Positions 46,501-63,511 of a stretch of 64,000 nt of DNA are shown piece by piece. The notes beneath the pieces were generated by a model, which worked only from the letters and a program-made list of their open reading frames with translations, ran no database searches and had not been told where the DNA came from. The position numbers and the translations under genes are program-made. Source of the DNA: Epiperipatus broadwayi (taxonomy: Eukaryota; Onychophora; Udeonychophora; Euonychophora; Peripatidae); NCBI GenBank assembly GCA_028023455.1, contig JAQFVV010006200.1, forward strand, positions 3,977,738 through 4,041,737, in the 5' to 3' direction. Numbering within the stretch: the first letter of the stretch is position 1; every line of letters begins with the position of its first letter.

Positions 46501-47544
46501 GCCTATATATATATGTAATGATAAATAATATTTTAATATTGAATAAATATTATGTCAGGTAAAATTTGTTTTAAATAATAATTGGGCATAACTTTTTACA
46601 GTGAGTGGTCCATTTTCTTAATGGAAAAAGTTATTGAACATTGCAGCTAGAGGGCAGTTCAATTATTATTTACAATAGACTTGGTAAATTTCACATGACA
46701 TTATATATATGTGTGTGTGAAAGTTTAAAGCAATTCGGTTTGCTTAAATAAAAAAAAGTCATTTGCATTTCACATATTCAACATTTCTCTGTGCTAATTT
46801 GAAATGTGCATATTTCAATATAGTTGAATATAATTATTATAAGTTCTGTGTTATCCATTTTAGACATAATAAAATGCAAATTACGATTGAAATATATGTG
46901 TGTGTGTTTTATTTACTTTATAAGTATATTCTTTTTTTTAATAAACACTTTTTTATAATACTTATCTTTCAATAGATATATAAATGATTATTCCTTTTTT
47001 TTTTTTTTGTTAGAAAAGAGACTAGGATAGTACATTTAACTTAGATATGGGGTTTAAATTTAATAAAGTTCAAAATTTCTTTTAAGTTCCTTATAAAGAT
47101 AAATGTGATAACGTCATCTTTAAATTTTTTATATTTTTTTACTCGTATGCATCTACTAAATTTTTCTAGACCTTGTAATTATATGTTTGAAATGTAAAAA
47201 TAAGTTATTAGTTATAGTTTCTAAAAGAATATATGTGGAAAAATAAATTCTCAAGCAATGGTAATCGAGTTCTATTCATCATTTCATCAATATCGTATTT
47301 TTGAATAGATATCTTATCATGCATTATTATGTAATATTCTCTTTATGATACAAATAATTTTTCTATTTGCTTAAATATTTAAAAACTGAAAAGCAGTTGT
47401 ATAACATTAAATATTTGCTATGCAAAACAGAAATATTAATAGGATTAATTGGAGAAATAATCTCCAACTGTGTAATAAATTATTATTTTTACTCTAGCAT
47501 CCATATAAGGACTTGGAAAAATGAATGAAAACGATTGATTTTCA
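46501..47544. other. Unassigned AT-rich sequence
   Basis: Nothing recognised; the short open frame at 46763-46975 has no domain. Confidence 0.5.
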
Positions 47545-47985
47545 TAGATTATGGCCTATACATGAGGGGTCAGATTGACCTTAGGTCAACATGGGTGTGA
47601 CAAGAATCTCGCCTCAGGGTGGCGTTTGAGTGTTCCATCATCAGATTTTCAATTGGATGGATGGTTGAAGAGTTGGAGTGAGGAGTAGATTGAAGCCTGT
47701 CCATTAAAGTATAAAGATTGGCTATCTTAATATATATCTGAGCACTTATAGCATATGTGTTTAGAGATGGTAATCTGAACCAACTGATGATTGCTGGTTT
47801 AGCATGATTTACGTATATTAGTGATTATTTATCTTTTCGACATATATGTGTTCAAGTGTATCAGTGTTATGAAATAGAGTGGAGAGTGGTGTGAAAGTCT
47901 GTGCTCATATACCCTATATATTACATAGACACAGGTATATAATAAGCCTGTGTTTCAGTTAATACATTAACATTGTAGATAGCTT
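47545..47985 (+). mobile_element. Hammerhead-ribozyme SINE-like repeat, longest single copy
   Basis: 5' body starts near GATTATGGCCTATACATGAG and includes GGTCAGATTGACCTTAGGTC, GACAAGAATCTCGCCTCAGG, ATTGAAGCCTGTCCATTAAA and GGCTATCTTAATATATATCT. The ribozyme follows, then GAAATAGAGTGGAGAG, GTGTGAAAGTCTGTGCTC and an ACAGGTATATAATAAGCCTG 3' end. About 380-430 bp; the 5' body is shared with both 63 kb copies. No open frame. Confidence 0.8.
47764..47832 (+). ncRNA. Hammerhead ribozyme motif, catalytic strand damaged
   Basis: CTGATGA 47784-47790 and helix II TGCT/AGCA are kept, but GAAA reads GATT. Helix I TAATC/GATTA is intact, while TTGG reads TTAG. Predicted inactive. Confidence 0.72.
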
Positions 47986-48954
47986 TGTTATTAGATAGTG
48001 TTGCATTAACGTCAGCGCTTAGAATTTGTAAGATTTATTCTCCAATTAATATGACATATTATTTAGTGCTACTTATTTTTAACATTATATATATATGTTT
48101 CTATAATGTTTGCAGGAGACTTTACAAATATTGTTCATATTGAACAAAATTGTCTAAGGTTTGTTTAATGCATTTTGACGTTTAATTTTACATGTTTCAA
48201 CTTAAAATAAAAATGATACTTGCTAGAAAATCAATATTAATTCATATTTCACTCTACAGACCTAGCTTTGTTAGCCCTTAGATATTTATATTATGTTATA
48301 TGCATAAGAATTCTATATTAGAGATCTCATAAGCAGTGATAGTTTATTAGCTCGCAAGATCATGATCTAAGGTTAAAGTTCTGATTACCGCAGAACATCT
48401 TTTAGCTAATTAAAAATTTCCCAAAAAGATGCCGAATTTTAAAAAATTACCTAGTCATCGGTCAGTTAATGGATATTTTAATTATTTAGTTGAATAATAA
48501 AGTAAATGATAACCCTAAAAAAAACTTTCATCAATCAGCATTTGAATAATTTAGCGAATGCTTCTATCTTTCTGATATTAAACGTCTTTGCTGTGGAATG
48601 AGTGGTTTATTTAAAGCCGGTATATCAGACTTTTATGGAAAAGCAGTGTTCTATAATTGCTGAAAAATTCCTTGCATTAATAAAAATTCTGCTTATATGC
48701 AATAGGAACTTTTCTTATTATTGGAGTTCTTGTTTGCAATGAGAATAATTTCTATCAATGTAAGAATTTATTATAATTTAATTATTTAGTTCAATTTGTG
48801 TTACATTTTATTAACTGTTGATAAATAAACAAATAATCGAATAATTAGAGCAATCACATGATATCCGAGCTCAGAAAATGACAGAATTGAATTTCTATTC
48901 AAATATCTTTACTTTTTCCGTTTTCCACTTAGGGCATTATGGTCAGCTGATCTA
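47986..48954. other. Unassigned AT-rich sequence
   Basis: Nothing recognised. Confidence 0.5.
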
Positions 48955-49045
48955 TTTATTGCGCAAAATAGTTTATTGCTCGGGAATCCATATGAAATTG
49001 AACACCTGAAATGAAAGTGCTAAGCCGTGATTTTAAGCAAAACAT
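48955..49045 (-). mobile_element. tRNA-Pro-like SINE, tail fragment
   Basis: The minus strand has ATATGGATTCCCGAGCAATA then AACTATTTTG, the family tail, with a decayed head (GGTGTTCAATTTC). Confidence 0.5.
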
Positions 49046-49082
49046 ACTCGCACACATACACGTATATGTATAATTAAAATTT

Positions 49083-49262
49083 AATTAGAAAGGATTTGAA
49101 CTCAGGCTTTCAAGCTTTTTACATCTATCCATTCCATCTTATACAACCGATACCCATGACCACGTATGTGTGAAAAAGATATGTTTCATGTGTACCGATT
49201 GTATAAGATGGAGTGGATAGATGTAGGGAACTTGAAAGTTTGAGTTCAAATCCCTTTTAGTT
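49083..49262. repeat. Head-to-head pair of box-B segments of the hammerhead repeat
   Basis: Left arm (minus) and right arm (plus) both read TTGTATAAGATGGA(G/A)TGG, ATAGATGTA and GAGTTCAAATCC, the downstream tRNA-like segment. The ribozyme itself is lost at the centre (only TATGTTTCATGTGT remains). About 85-90% alike by eye. Confidence 0.8.
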
Positions 49263-49529
49263 ACATTAAATTCAGTATAGACCATATACTTGTATTTAAA
49301 TAATTAAAATTTGTAAAAATAAAAAATTCTGCTATTGAATATGATAAACTGAAAAAGGTTTCTATAAATGATACTTTAGATCAAGGGAGAAGTTTGAGTT
49401 AAGAAATCAATTGATAATAAAGCTAATTTTCAATAAGGATGCATTTTTGTAAGAAGATGAAGAGTGAAATTTAAAATACACTTACAGATTTCTATTTTTA
49501 TTATTATAATCATTAAGGAAAAAAAACTT
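49263..49529. other. Unassigned AT-rich sequence
   Basis: Nothing recognised. Confidence 0.5.
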
Positions 49530-49613
49530 TAGCCATAGCATACGTGGACATTGACGGCCGGTTGGGATATATGAATTATCGGCATCGATGTCTACGTGTA
49601 AGAAGGCTAATTT
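49530..49613. repeat. GC-richer hairpin
   Basis: TTAGCC...ACGTGGACAT on the left is matched by ATGTCTACGT...GGCTAA on the right (9 of 10 in the inner block). It stands out by CpG-containing words (GACGGCCGG, ATCGGCATCG) in AT-rich surroundings. Nature unknown. Confidence 0.55.
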
Positions 49614-49757
49614 ATCATCTACACCTATTTCCAGTAAATTGAATCAACGGCAAAGATGAAATAATTTGCTTTCAATTTAAAATTTAGAATGAATTCTAAT
49701 TTGTAGCCACATTTTCTAAATTGATAATTATTTAATGATATATATATATATATATGT

Positions 49758-53836
<4,079 letters not shown>

Positions 53837-55585
53837 CTGTTTAATAATATTTTAGAGTATCCAAATACTCTTTCCTAACAAAATCTAAGATAAAGTTATC
53901 TCTAGTTGATATAGTTTCTTAATTACCATCATTTATCTCATAATAAATTCAAATATATATATATCCTTTTTAATACAAAGGAAGGCATGCTCTCATTATA
54001 AAATGGATCACAATCGTCAGATAGTATATAGTTTAGTTATGAATAAATGATGATCTGAATACATAGTCTTAGGCTGAGAAAATATCATTGATGTATTGTT
54101 AGGATATATGAGATTTCATTATTATTAATAAATGAGTTTAAGTGTTTTTTCTTCTAATATTTCAGCAGCAATTAAACGATTTTACATGGAAATATTTTTT
54201 TTATATTATTTCATATATAACTTTTGAAATGCTAATGTATTTGACCATTTATTTATTAAAGATTTAGATTGCATTACTCCCTGTTCTAGACTAAGATAAA
54301 GATGAGCTATTTTATCTTTTTAAAGTTTAATTAGTTTTGATTAAGTGCCAGATTTTTTGGATCTCAACGCAAAATTTCGAAAAGATATTTATAACATATT
54401 TTTAAACTTTTAAATATACTGTATGTATATAATCTTAATTTGCTTCACGGATAGTTATACTACTAGTTAATTGGGAGGGGGGAGAAGAAAACTACAAATG
54501 AAAAGATAAATATTAAAATAATCAACAAATATATTTAATAACTCAACTCCATTTAACTGTTGAACTTAAAAAAGTTCCCATGTGCTGTAATTCTAAAGTC
54601 TATCTTATAAAGAAAAAAAAATCCCAAAAGTTTCCATTAAATTAATAAAAAAAAAAAACATTACAAAAACACAATTAATCTTGGAGTGCCATGTGATGCC
54701 ATTATTCCATCTGATTGGCTGTCACTTAAGCATTTTTAAAGCGTACCTGTTTGAAGGTGTTTAGCTTTCCCGTTATTATATTATCTGTTTACGCTTAAAT
54801 TTAATATATTTACAATTAATCTTTCTAACATTAAAACATTAGAAAATATTTATTTGGCAACTGGATCTGATTCAGACCTTTATTGATTCTCAATTGTTTT
54901 ATTGCTGTATCTCAACGGAAATGAAATGTAAAAGTGATGACGAACATTTATTTGAACAAATGCTACCACTAAAGTAGAATATATAAAGCTTCCATCTTTC
55001 TCTAATATTTGTAACAATTCAGGGACTATCAGGAAAAATATTAATACTAAATTAGTACTACTTACATGTCATAAAAAACAAACTGAAGCTTTTACTCCTG
55101 TTGATAATTCTTTGATTCGTTTATACATTTAGAGCTATTATACTAAAGGCTTTACTTATCCTTCATTTGTGGATATTTTAATGAACGGAAAGTTATTTAG
55201 GACTAACCTCGTGTCATTTATGATCATCAGCTTTATGATTTAATCAGTCCTCTAAACGCATTATTTGTTATATTTAAAAAGAATGGATATTGCAATTGGT
55301 TTAATCAAGAGATATTTTTATAGTCAGATCATTTACGGTCTTGGAATATTATTTTAACTCTACAGAAATTATGGCTGATCTGAAAGATACAAATAAACTC
55401 TTTCTTTAAATATTATTATCTATATTGGGTGCATAATTTTAGTATTATGATTAGCTATGTGTTTGTACGTAACTGTTAATCCATAATATTTAAGCTGTCA
55501 GCTTGGTTATAACACGTGTTTCATACAGCTATGTGATGTTTGATAATAAATTGTACCTGAGAGATATTGCTAATTTGAAGTCAAT
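53837..55585. other. Unassigned AT-rich sequence
   Basis: No family recognised. A stretch at 54.9-55.4 kb is slightly richer in codon-like words but broken by stops in all frames. Confidence 0.4.
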
Positions 55586-55589
55586 ATTA

Positions 55590-55920
55590 AAGTAATTGTA
55601 AAAATAAATTTTAGATTATAACTGAAAATTTAAAAAAAATGTATTGTATTATATAAATATAATAAAGACCAATTTGCAGTGTGTATATATTTTTTTCGTA
55701 ATTCAACACATATTAATAATGAATATATTTTTCAGATATAAGAAACCACCACTGCAATGTTTTTGACTATGATCTTTACATTTTCAGAGTTTTTCTTTAA
55801 TAATTAATAAATTGTAATTGAAAATTAATTTTAAAAATCATATATTTTAATTATATAAATATAGTACAGCATATTTGTAGTGTTTTAAAGATTATTTTTG
55901 CAATTCAGCATCTCTAGTAA
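55590..55920. repeat. Diverged direct repeat, two units
   Basis: Units at about 55612-55715 and 55815-55912 share ATTATATAAATATA(A/G)TA, TTTGCAGTG/TTTGTAGTG and TAATTCAACA/CAATTCAGCA in the same order. Confidence 0.6.
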
Positions 55921-56179
55921 TGATACGTGCAACCTTTGCTGCACATCGGATTGCAACTTTTACATATTTAAGTAACAAAATATTAATTATGATAACATAA
56001 AAAAAAGATTGGAAGGTAAAAATCTTTCGTATATCTGTAAATAATTCATTCAATTATTTATTGTGTTTTAGCTACATACAAACTGATTTCTAAAATACAG
56101 GTCGATGAATAAAAGATCTTGTCACATTGAACATGATAATCAAAAATCATGTTACAAAATGAATGGATGAATTGTTTGA
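55921..56179. other. Unassigned AT-rich sequence
   Basis: Nothing recognised. Confidence 0.5.
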
Positions 56180-56440
56180 AGGGTGAAAAGCCTGAAGTCT
56201 GTCCATTAAAATTTAAAAAATTGTTATCTTAATATAAGTCAAGCGCTGATTGTATATATGTGTGAGAAATTGTGATCTGGCCTAATTGATGACAGCTAGT
56301 TCTGCACTAATATGTATACTGGGGTATCATTTATCTTTTTCACATGTGTGTGTGATCATGTGTATCCATTGTTTGAGATGGAATGGATGTTGAATGTAGA
56401 TTGAAAATTCCAAGTTCAAATCCCGCTTTTTACTATAATA
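56180..56440 (+). mobile_element. Hammerhead-ribozyme SINE-like repeat, old copy
   Basis: GCCTGAAGTCTGTCCATTAA body, decayed ribozyme, GTGTGATCATGTGTATCCAT, GAGATGGAATGGATG and a good box-B-like AAGTTCAAATCCC (about 56411-56423). Confidence 0.75.
56265..56335 (+). ncRNA. Hammerhead ribozyme motif, decayed
   Basis: TTGATGA in place of CTGATGA, helix II CAGCTAGTTCTGCAC disrupted, CTAA instead of GAAA. Helix I TGATC/ATCA still visible. Recognised by alignment with the family; predicted inactive. Confidence 0.6.
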
Positions 56441-56849
56441 AACATTTAATATACTGAATGAATAGGTTAATAACATTTTGTTTCATGTTTGAGAAGTCGA
56501 TTAGGATGGATATGTTGATTAGAGTAACTAATGTTGGTTCATATGAACATTCCAAGGTGAATATACTTAATTAATAATCTAACATTTTTACTCCGACTCA
56601 TTATATAATGTATACTATGGCAGTGTAATCAATTCTTACTTTCTGCCTCCAGTGACTGGCATAAATCTTAAATATTTTTTGGGATTCTACAATAGTAGTT
56701 AATCACCCATTAAAATGAGAACCTATTTTAATTGCAATCCACTTTCTCATCTAATATTAGTAAATTATTATTTTTTCTCATTTGTTTGATTAAATAGCTA
56801 TATTATTCCCAAAATCTGCCATTATGTGAATAAAAAATAATAAGTGTCT

Positions 56850-56940
56850 TCACTGGAAGTAACAAAAGTGGTTACAACTCATGGATGTGAACTCCAGAAT
56901 CTGCCATTCTTTCTCTACAGCAACTACACAGAGCATCATA
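56850..56940 (-). mobile_element. tRNA-Pro-like SINE, degenerate head
   Basis: The minus strand reads GCTCTGTGTAGTTGCTGTAG, AGATTCTGGAGTTCACA. The tail is absent. Confidence 0.4.
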
Positions 56941-57728
<788 letters not shown>

Positions 57729-57832
57729 AATTTATTAAACATATAATCTCCTTGTGATAAAAAATCATGCATGGAGCTTAACAAAAATACATGTGTAAAT
57801 AAAATAAAAAATATTAATATATAATAAAATAA

Positions 57833-58051
57833 TTAAATAGAAATAAAAAGTTTTTCATTATCATCAATTATAATCCAGTCCATAATGAATTTTCTCAAAG
57901 TTTTCCTTGATAGGTCACTAACATTAAATCCAATGTTCCTTATAAAAATACTGTAAAATTTTGGACCAAGATAACATTTTTGATATCTACAATGGGTTTT
58001 AAAGTATACTGATTCAAATAATAAATCAAAATCACTTGATCTAGTTAGCAT
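57833..58051 (-). pseudogene. Possible non-LTR RT C-terminal fragment
   Basis: 72 residues: LTRSSDFDLLFESVYFKTHC, RYQKCYLGPKFYSIFIRNIG, then LSRKTLRKFIMDWII. The 'YLGPK.Y...P-like...F...L...' layout recalls the terminal segment of some jockey/CR1-group RT proteins. Weak; no RT core next to it. Could be chance. Confidence 0.3.
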
Positions 58052-58980
58052 TATTGATGAAGAATTATTTTTATTTATTCCTCTGTATTTAATAACATGA
58101 AATATTCACTATAAATAATTGATGATGACGATGATGATATATTTATATTTAACGGCTTGGGGTGAAGGAATTTGTTGGTTAATCTTTTATTATATATATA
58201 CTACAAATTTATTGTTCAATATTACACTACTTCAAATGTATGAACAAAGTTCTCAGCAAAGGATGTATGATCTCTAAGATGTGTATCTATTGAATGAGTT
58301 TTATTGGCTGGTCCATTAATTATGTATTGATTTTATTACAACTCAGTTTAATCTTTTATTCTGGCATTATTTCAGAGTTGGAAATTTTTCAAGTTGCCCC
58401 AAAAATATAATGAAATATAAGATTTTTTTTTTCAAATAGTCAGCAGAAAATTAACTATCCCAAGCCAGATACTCTGTAAACAAACATTATTTTTTTTAGA
58501 ATAAATAAACAATGTAAAAAATAACATAGTGCATCATAACAAGGTAATTTTCATACATTATGTTCCAAATAGATCATGAAAGATATTTAATTTATTTGCT
58601 TCAAATCATGTGTAAAGAGACTAAAAATCATTCTCTTTCTCTCTCTTTATTAAGAAGATTTATTTAAACTTCTTTGTATCGATAATTTCAATATCTGTGG
58701 TCAGGAGTGTCTATATAAATATATTGGACCATAAATAATTATTGTTACTAGGAGGCTGTCTTGACAACAAGTTGAGATTATTGATTGTTGCTGATATTGC
58801 GATTGCTGTTATTGATTTTAATATATATATAAGTGACGGTTATACATATATTTTTTATAAGCGTTTAAATATTGTATTTTTAAATATTTATTTATAAATT
58901 TGCATATATATATAAAATAAATAAAATATCCTTTAATTAAAAACAATATTGTAATTATAATTGAAAAAATATTTTTAACT
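58052..58980. other. Unassigned AT-rich sequence
   Basis: GGAGGCTGTCTTGACAACAA at about 58750 loosely matches 27.5 kb; otherwise nothing. Confidence 0.4.
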
Positions 58981-59091
58981 GTTTACAAACAATTACAAAC
59001 AATCTTTAAATCCACAGAAGTACTTTCGGTTACTTTCTAACCTGCCTCAACTGCCATTAAATTCAAAAACTAAAAGCGGAAGCAAATGTCA

Positions 59092-59400
59092 TCAATTCAA
59101 ATTCCACGCATCTCGTATTTTAATGTTAGAAGCTTGTCGATTTATTAAATGCGTTTTATTTCTGTTTATAAAAATTGCCTCTTTAATTTTTCTTTTACTA
59201 TGGTTTCTCTCTTCATGAAGAATTTTTACATTTTCAAAATTAAATTTAAATTTATATTTACATGTTTTTTCATGATCAAAGAAAACTGAAGAAGATATTA
59301 AGTCACCATTATTTTTATTTTTTACATGCTTATATAACAATTCATGTTCCTTCAATCTTTTCTCAATGCTGCACCTAGATTCACCTATATATGATAGCAT
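59092..59400 (-). pseudogene. PLE GIY-YIG endonuclease, left arm
   Basis: 102 residues: MLSYIGESRCSIEKRLKEHE (YIG motif with conserved Arg), LISSSVFFDHEKTCKYKFKF, HEERNHSKRKIKEAIFINRN (catalytic-type Glu), ending at a normal stop. The GIY half lies upstream in another reading (IYQIFCDCMLSYIG runs through the Met), so the true ORF extends beyond 59400 towards 59470 without a start. Confidence 0.85.
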
Positions 59401-59712
59401 ACAGTCACAAAAAATTTGATATATGACATTACTTTTTTGCTTGACAGATATGACATCCTTAGAATTATTAACTAATTTATTAACATTGTTTAGAATGTAG
59501 AATGAAACATTAAATACATTCTTATATAAATCCTTACGTAGAATGAAACATTAAATACATTCTTATATAAATCCTTTAAGGATTTATATAAGAATGTATT
59601 TAATGTTTCATTCTACATTCCAAACAATATTAATAAATTAGTTAATAATTCTAAGGATGTCATATCTATCAAGCAAAAAAGTAATGTCATATATCAATTT
59701 TTTTGTGATTGT

Positions 59713-60021
59713 ATGCTATCATATATAGGTGAATCTAGGTGCAGCAGTGAGAAAAGATTGAAGGAACATGAATTGTTATATAAGCATGTAAAAAATAAAA
59801 ATAATGGTGATTTAATATCTTCTTCAGTTTTCTTTGATCACGAAAAAACATGTAAATATAAATTTAAATTTAATTTTGAAAATGTGAAAATTCTTCATGA
59901 AGAGAGAAACCATAGTAAAAGAAAAATTAAAGAGGCAATTTTTATAAACAGAAATAAAACACATTTAATAAATCGACAAGCTTCTAACATTAAAATACAA
60001 GATTCGTGGAATTTGAATTGA
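59713..60021 (+). pseudogene. PLE GIY-YIG endonuclease, right arm
   Basis: 102 residues, identical to the left arm except a few positions (SSEKR for SIEKR, QDSWNLN for RDAWNLN). Upstream in frame: SNVIYQFFCDCMLSYIG, so the GIY half is present. No RT; not functional alone. Confidence 0.85.
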
Positions 60022-60135
60022 TGATGTTTGCTTCCGCTTTTAGTTTTTGAATTTAATGGCAGTTGAGGCAGGTTAGAAAGTAACCGAAAGTACTTCTGTG
60101 GATTTAAAGATTGTTTGTAATTGTTTGTAAACCAT

Positions 60136-60485
60136 TAAAAATATTATTTCATATATATATTGAAATGAATGTTTTCATGGGTGAAAGATGTTTTATGAAA
60201 CATGTTTTTTGGGATTAACCATGTTTATTAGAATAAAATAAATTTCTTACCAATGTTTCAATAAGATAATACTTATTCTCAATGGGATGAAAAACTATAT
60301 AAATATATAAATGTACAATACAGGTTTGATGGGTTCATGTATTGAACAGAGTGAGTGCTTCTATACAAGAATTCACTAAAAAGTTAAAAAGCTTCAACTT
60401 TAATTCAATTTTAAAAATTCACTAAAATATGTACATATTCAACCTCACAAAATTGATCCAGCAAGTTGCACATACAAACGTAAAA
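60136..60485. other. Unassigned AT-rich sequence
   Basis: Nothing recognised. Confidence 0.5.
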
Positions 60486-61075
60486 AAAATTCTCTAAGCT
60501 ATTTTGTCAAGCATAAAAAAGAAGAATGAACAATTCAAACTCATTATTTTTGTATGAAATTTCTGTTACTTTCAGTTTTTTTTTTTTTACCAACAGTTGA
60601 ACTGTTTTTATATAAGGCAAATAATGAGAATGCCCATTGCATTATTCATTGATTATGAGAAGTTCAAACAATGTTAAAGTTAAAACTTAAGAATGTTAAA
60701 AGCATTTGGAAAATAAAAATATCTTGATAATGTATTATCTATACTTAAACTAGCTATGATCTGATTAACAGATAAGAGAGTTCCATATTTTTCTCTAAGC
60801 TATTTTGTCAAACGTAAAAAAAAGAATGAACAATTCAAACTTATTATTTTTTGTATGGAATTTCTGTTAATTTTCAATTTTTTTTACCAACAGTTGAATT
60901 GTTTTTATATAAGGCAAACAATGAATTTGATCATCACATTATTCACATTATTTGTTGATTATAAGAAGTTCAAATGATGCTAAAATATAATTAATAGTTT
61001 AACACTTAAGAATGTCAAAAGCACTTAGAAAATAAAAATATCGATAAGAGAATTCCAGATTTTTCTAGATGTATA
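60486..61075 (+). repeat. Tandem duplication of a ~290-bp unit
   Basis: Units at about 60486-60785 and 60790-61072 share TTCTCTAAGCTATTTTGTCA, GAATGAACAATTCAAACT, ACCAACAGTTGAA and GATTATGAGAAGTTCAAA. 'F..DYEKF' in the latter weakly resembles an RT palm block, so the unit could be a scrap of a non-LTR element. Confidence 0.7.
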
Positions 61076-63109
61076 TATACATATATATTAGCTATTTCAT
61101 AAAAATTATTGCAGCAAGTAAAATAAAAACATTATAAAAAAAGATTATATAGTGTGCTTCCATTCTATATATATAGTAACAATTAAAAATAATCAATTTA
61201 AAACAAATTTGAAATAGACAACTCACTATAAATATTTAAAAAAATTAATACATTTCATTTCTTAATGGAACATTTTCAAGATGTTTCATTTACACAATCA
61301 CATGACTAATTAAGGTACAGAAACTTCCCCCATTGCACATTATTTACATTACATTGCAATAAATATAATATATTAAAATACATACATTCAATATAATTAA
61401 TAAAATACATTAAGGAATAAAAACTAGATTGAAGTATTAAATTATTTTTTTATTTACAGTGAATTATTTATTTCTATTTTGTTTTAAATTAATTATTTTT
61501 AATTTTATATATAGAAGGCAACATTATGGACAAATTTTAATACTGAAATTTGATCATTTAAAATATATATAGTAACAATATAAATAATTGCAGACCAAAG
61601 TATCATTGACTGATTGATAAATGTATAGAGTGTTGTGTTTGTATGTGCACATACTAGATATAACATATAGTCATTTAAATATAGTGATCTTAAAAAAGTC
61701 TATCTCTACATTTATAACCACATTGTTAAGAAAATATATAACCCATATTATGTGAAGGAGGAAGGAAAAATTTGTTTTATTGCTACACAAATGAATTTAA
61801 TTTGTGCTGTTTATTTAAATACACAGTATTTGGTGGTCCTTTCAGATTTTCCCATAGGAGAGAGTCTTAAAGGAATAATGTACCCTTTCTTATAAAAAAA
61901 TTATTGGCAAATCTGAATATATTATTGAAAATTGAGGGTTACTAGAATTAAAAAAGTTAATAAACAATTTTTAGAGGTTGGTAATCATTGTTTTTCCTTT
62001 CTACCACTTGTAAATTAAAAAAAAACCTATTTGTTTATTCATTTATAAAAATAATTATATAATTTAAAAAATAGATGTAATATTATTTGTTTTCACAACA
62101 TGTTCTTTGTAATTAGTAAGATGTTTTTAGATTAAACTGATAGAGCTGTTGTTTAGAAAATATCAGTTGAGTACAACAGTGATAAGTATAAAAAACAACA
62201 ATAAGTGAGGTATAAATAGATTAAAAACAAATAACTAGAATGATTTAATCTAAGCGTTGCAATGATGCCATGAATAGAAGAGAAACCATTGGGTAAAACA
62301 GTTTTTACCATAGTTTAAATTGCCTTGCTGATGTTGAAGAGTATTTTCCAATACTAAGATCTACCACAGCAATAAGGATATTAGCCATTGGAAAATTATC
62401 TAATATGAGTGACTAGAAAACCAACAATGACACGAGTCAAAATACCTGGAGAGCTGCAATTGGATCAAGAGGCTAACACTGAAGTTTGTTAAAACCAGCC
62501 ATTGTCTGATTTAATCATGACAAAAGAAAAGAAGTGAACTGTGCTGTAAGATCTACCTAGATCCATTGTATAGCATATCTAATGTTACCAATGCCCAAAG
62601 AGATCAATTACGATCCTGGATGAATTAATCAAGCCTTATTCATAAATAGAGTAAATAAATGATATCTGCAGAAAACCATAGTTTCAAACTTTACACTTGG
62701 TAAAATTTTATCAATATAATTAGCATAAAATACCTCTAATAATTATTTTTTTAATCTTTACTATTTTGTATTATATTTATTATACTTAATAATAATCGCA
62801 AATACATGAGCAACAGGGTTATAATCTATTGTTAATAAATTGTTAAGTTATTTTTATTATTAATCAATTTAGTTTGTTTGCTTATTAAACTCACTCCGAC
62901 ATTTTTGCTATTAACATCCATTATGCTATTAATATCCACAGCTCTGAGAAGTCATACAGTACACTGGGAGGACATGCAAGGATAATGATAATAATTTATA
63001 AATAATGATAATTGAATATTAATAAGTTTTCCAAAAGTAAACTTTATGTTTAGAAGATTTAGTTCTTTAAAGTTTCATTTTTTAAAATATTTTATTTAAT
63101 AACTGAAAT
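61076..63109. other. Unassigned AT-rich sequence
   Basis: No family or coding signature recognised. Confidence 0.5.
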
Positions 63110-63445
63110 ACAGGCTTGTTATATACCTGTATAAATATGTGTAATATATAGGGTATATGAGCACAGACTTTCACATGACCCATGACTCACCACTCTATCT
63201 CAAATCACTGATACACTTGAACACATATATGTTGAAGAGATAAATAATCAACAAACCAGCAATCATCAGTTGGTCCAGATTATCATCTCTACACATATAA
63301 GCAATAAGTGCTCAGATATATATTAAGATAGACAATCTTCATACTTTAATGTACAGGCTTCAATTCACTGCTCAAAGGCCACACTGAGGCCAAGATTCTT
63401 GTCATGCCCATGTTGACCTAAAGTCAATCTGACCCCTCATGTACA
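63110..63445 (-). mobile_element. Hammerhead-ribozyme SINE-like repeat, left member of a head-to-head pair
   Basis: Minus-strand copy with 5' body (GAGGGGTCAGATTGACTTTA, CTTGGCCTCAGTGTGGCC), ribozyme remnant, GAGATAGAGTGGTGAG and CTGTGCTCATATACCC. It mirrors 63.5-63.9 kb. Confidence 0.85.
63236..63295 (-). ncRNA. Hammerhead ribozyme with core deleted
   Basis: Minus strand: GGACCAACTGATGATTGCTG is kept, but the following helix II 3' strand, GAAA and helix III are missing. GGTTTG joins directly to TTGATTATTTATC. About 20 nt lost relative to the sister copy. Confidence 0.75.
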
Positions 63446-63511
63446 GGACATAATCCTGTATTTCAGTTATTACATAGTAGAGATGTCTGCCCATCCCTTG
63501 TATATGTATTA

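Larger units (their letters stand above)
58985..60135. mobile_element. Penelope-like element head-to-head palindrome
   Basis: Two divergent partial PLE copies meet at about 59578 (AAATCCTTTAAGGATTT) with no spacer. The left (minus) arm runs down to about 58985 and the right (plus) arm up to about 60135. Both carry the GIY-YIG region and the same 3' UTR (GCGGAAGCAAA, GGCAGTTGAGGCAGGTTAGA, AAGTAACCGAAAGTACTTCT). The arms differ at only a few positions by eye. The left arm has an extra tandem copy of a 40-nt unit (59497-59576). RT is absent from both arms. A different PLE family from the one at 25-27 kb. Confidence 0.92.

Noticed and set aside
47636-47660. TCATCAG at 47.64 kb as a minus-strand hammerhead
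   Set aside because: Part of the 5' body of the repeat; no helix II or GAAA beside it.
54860-55420. Possible host exon at 54.9-55.4 kb
   Set aside because: All frames contain frequent stops and I recognise no protein family.
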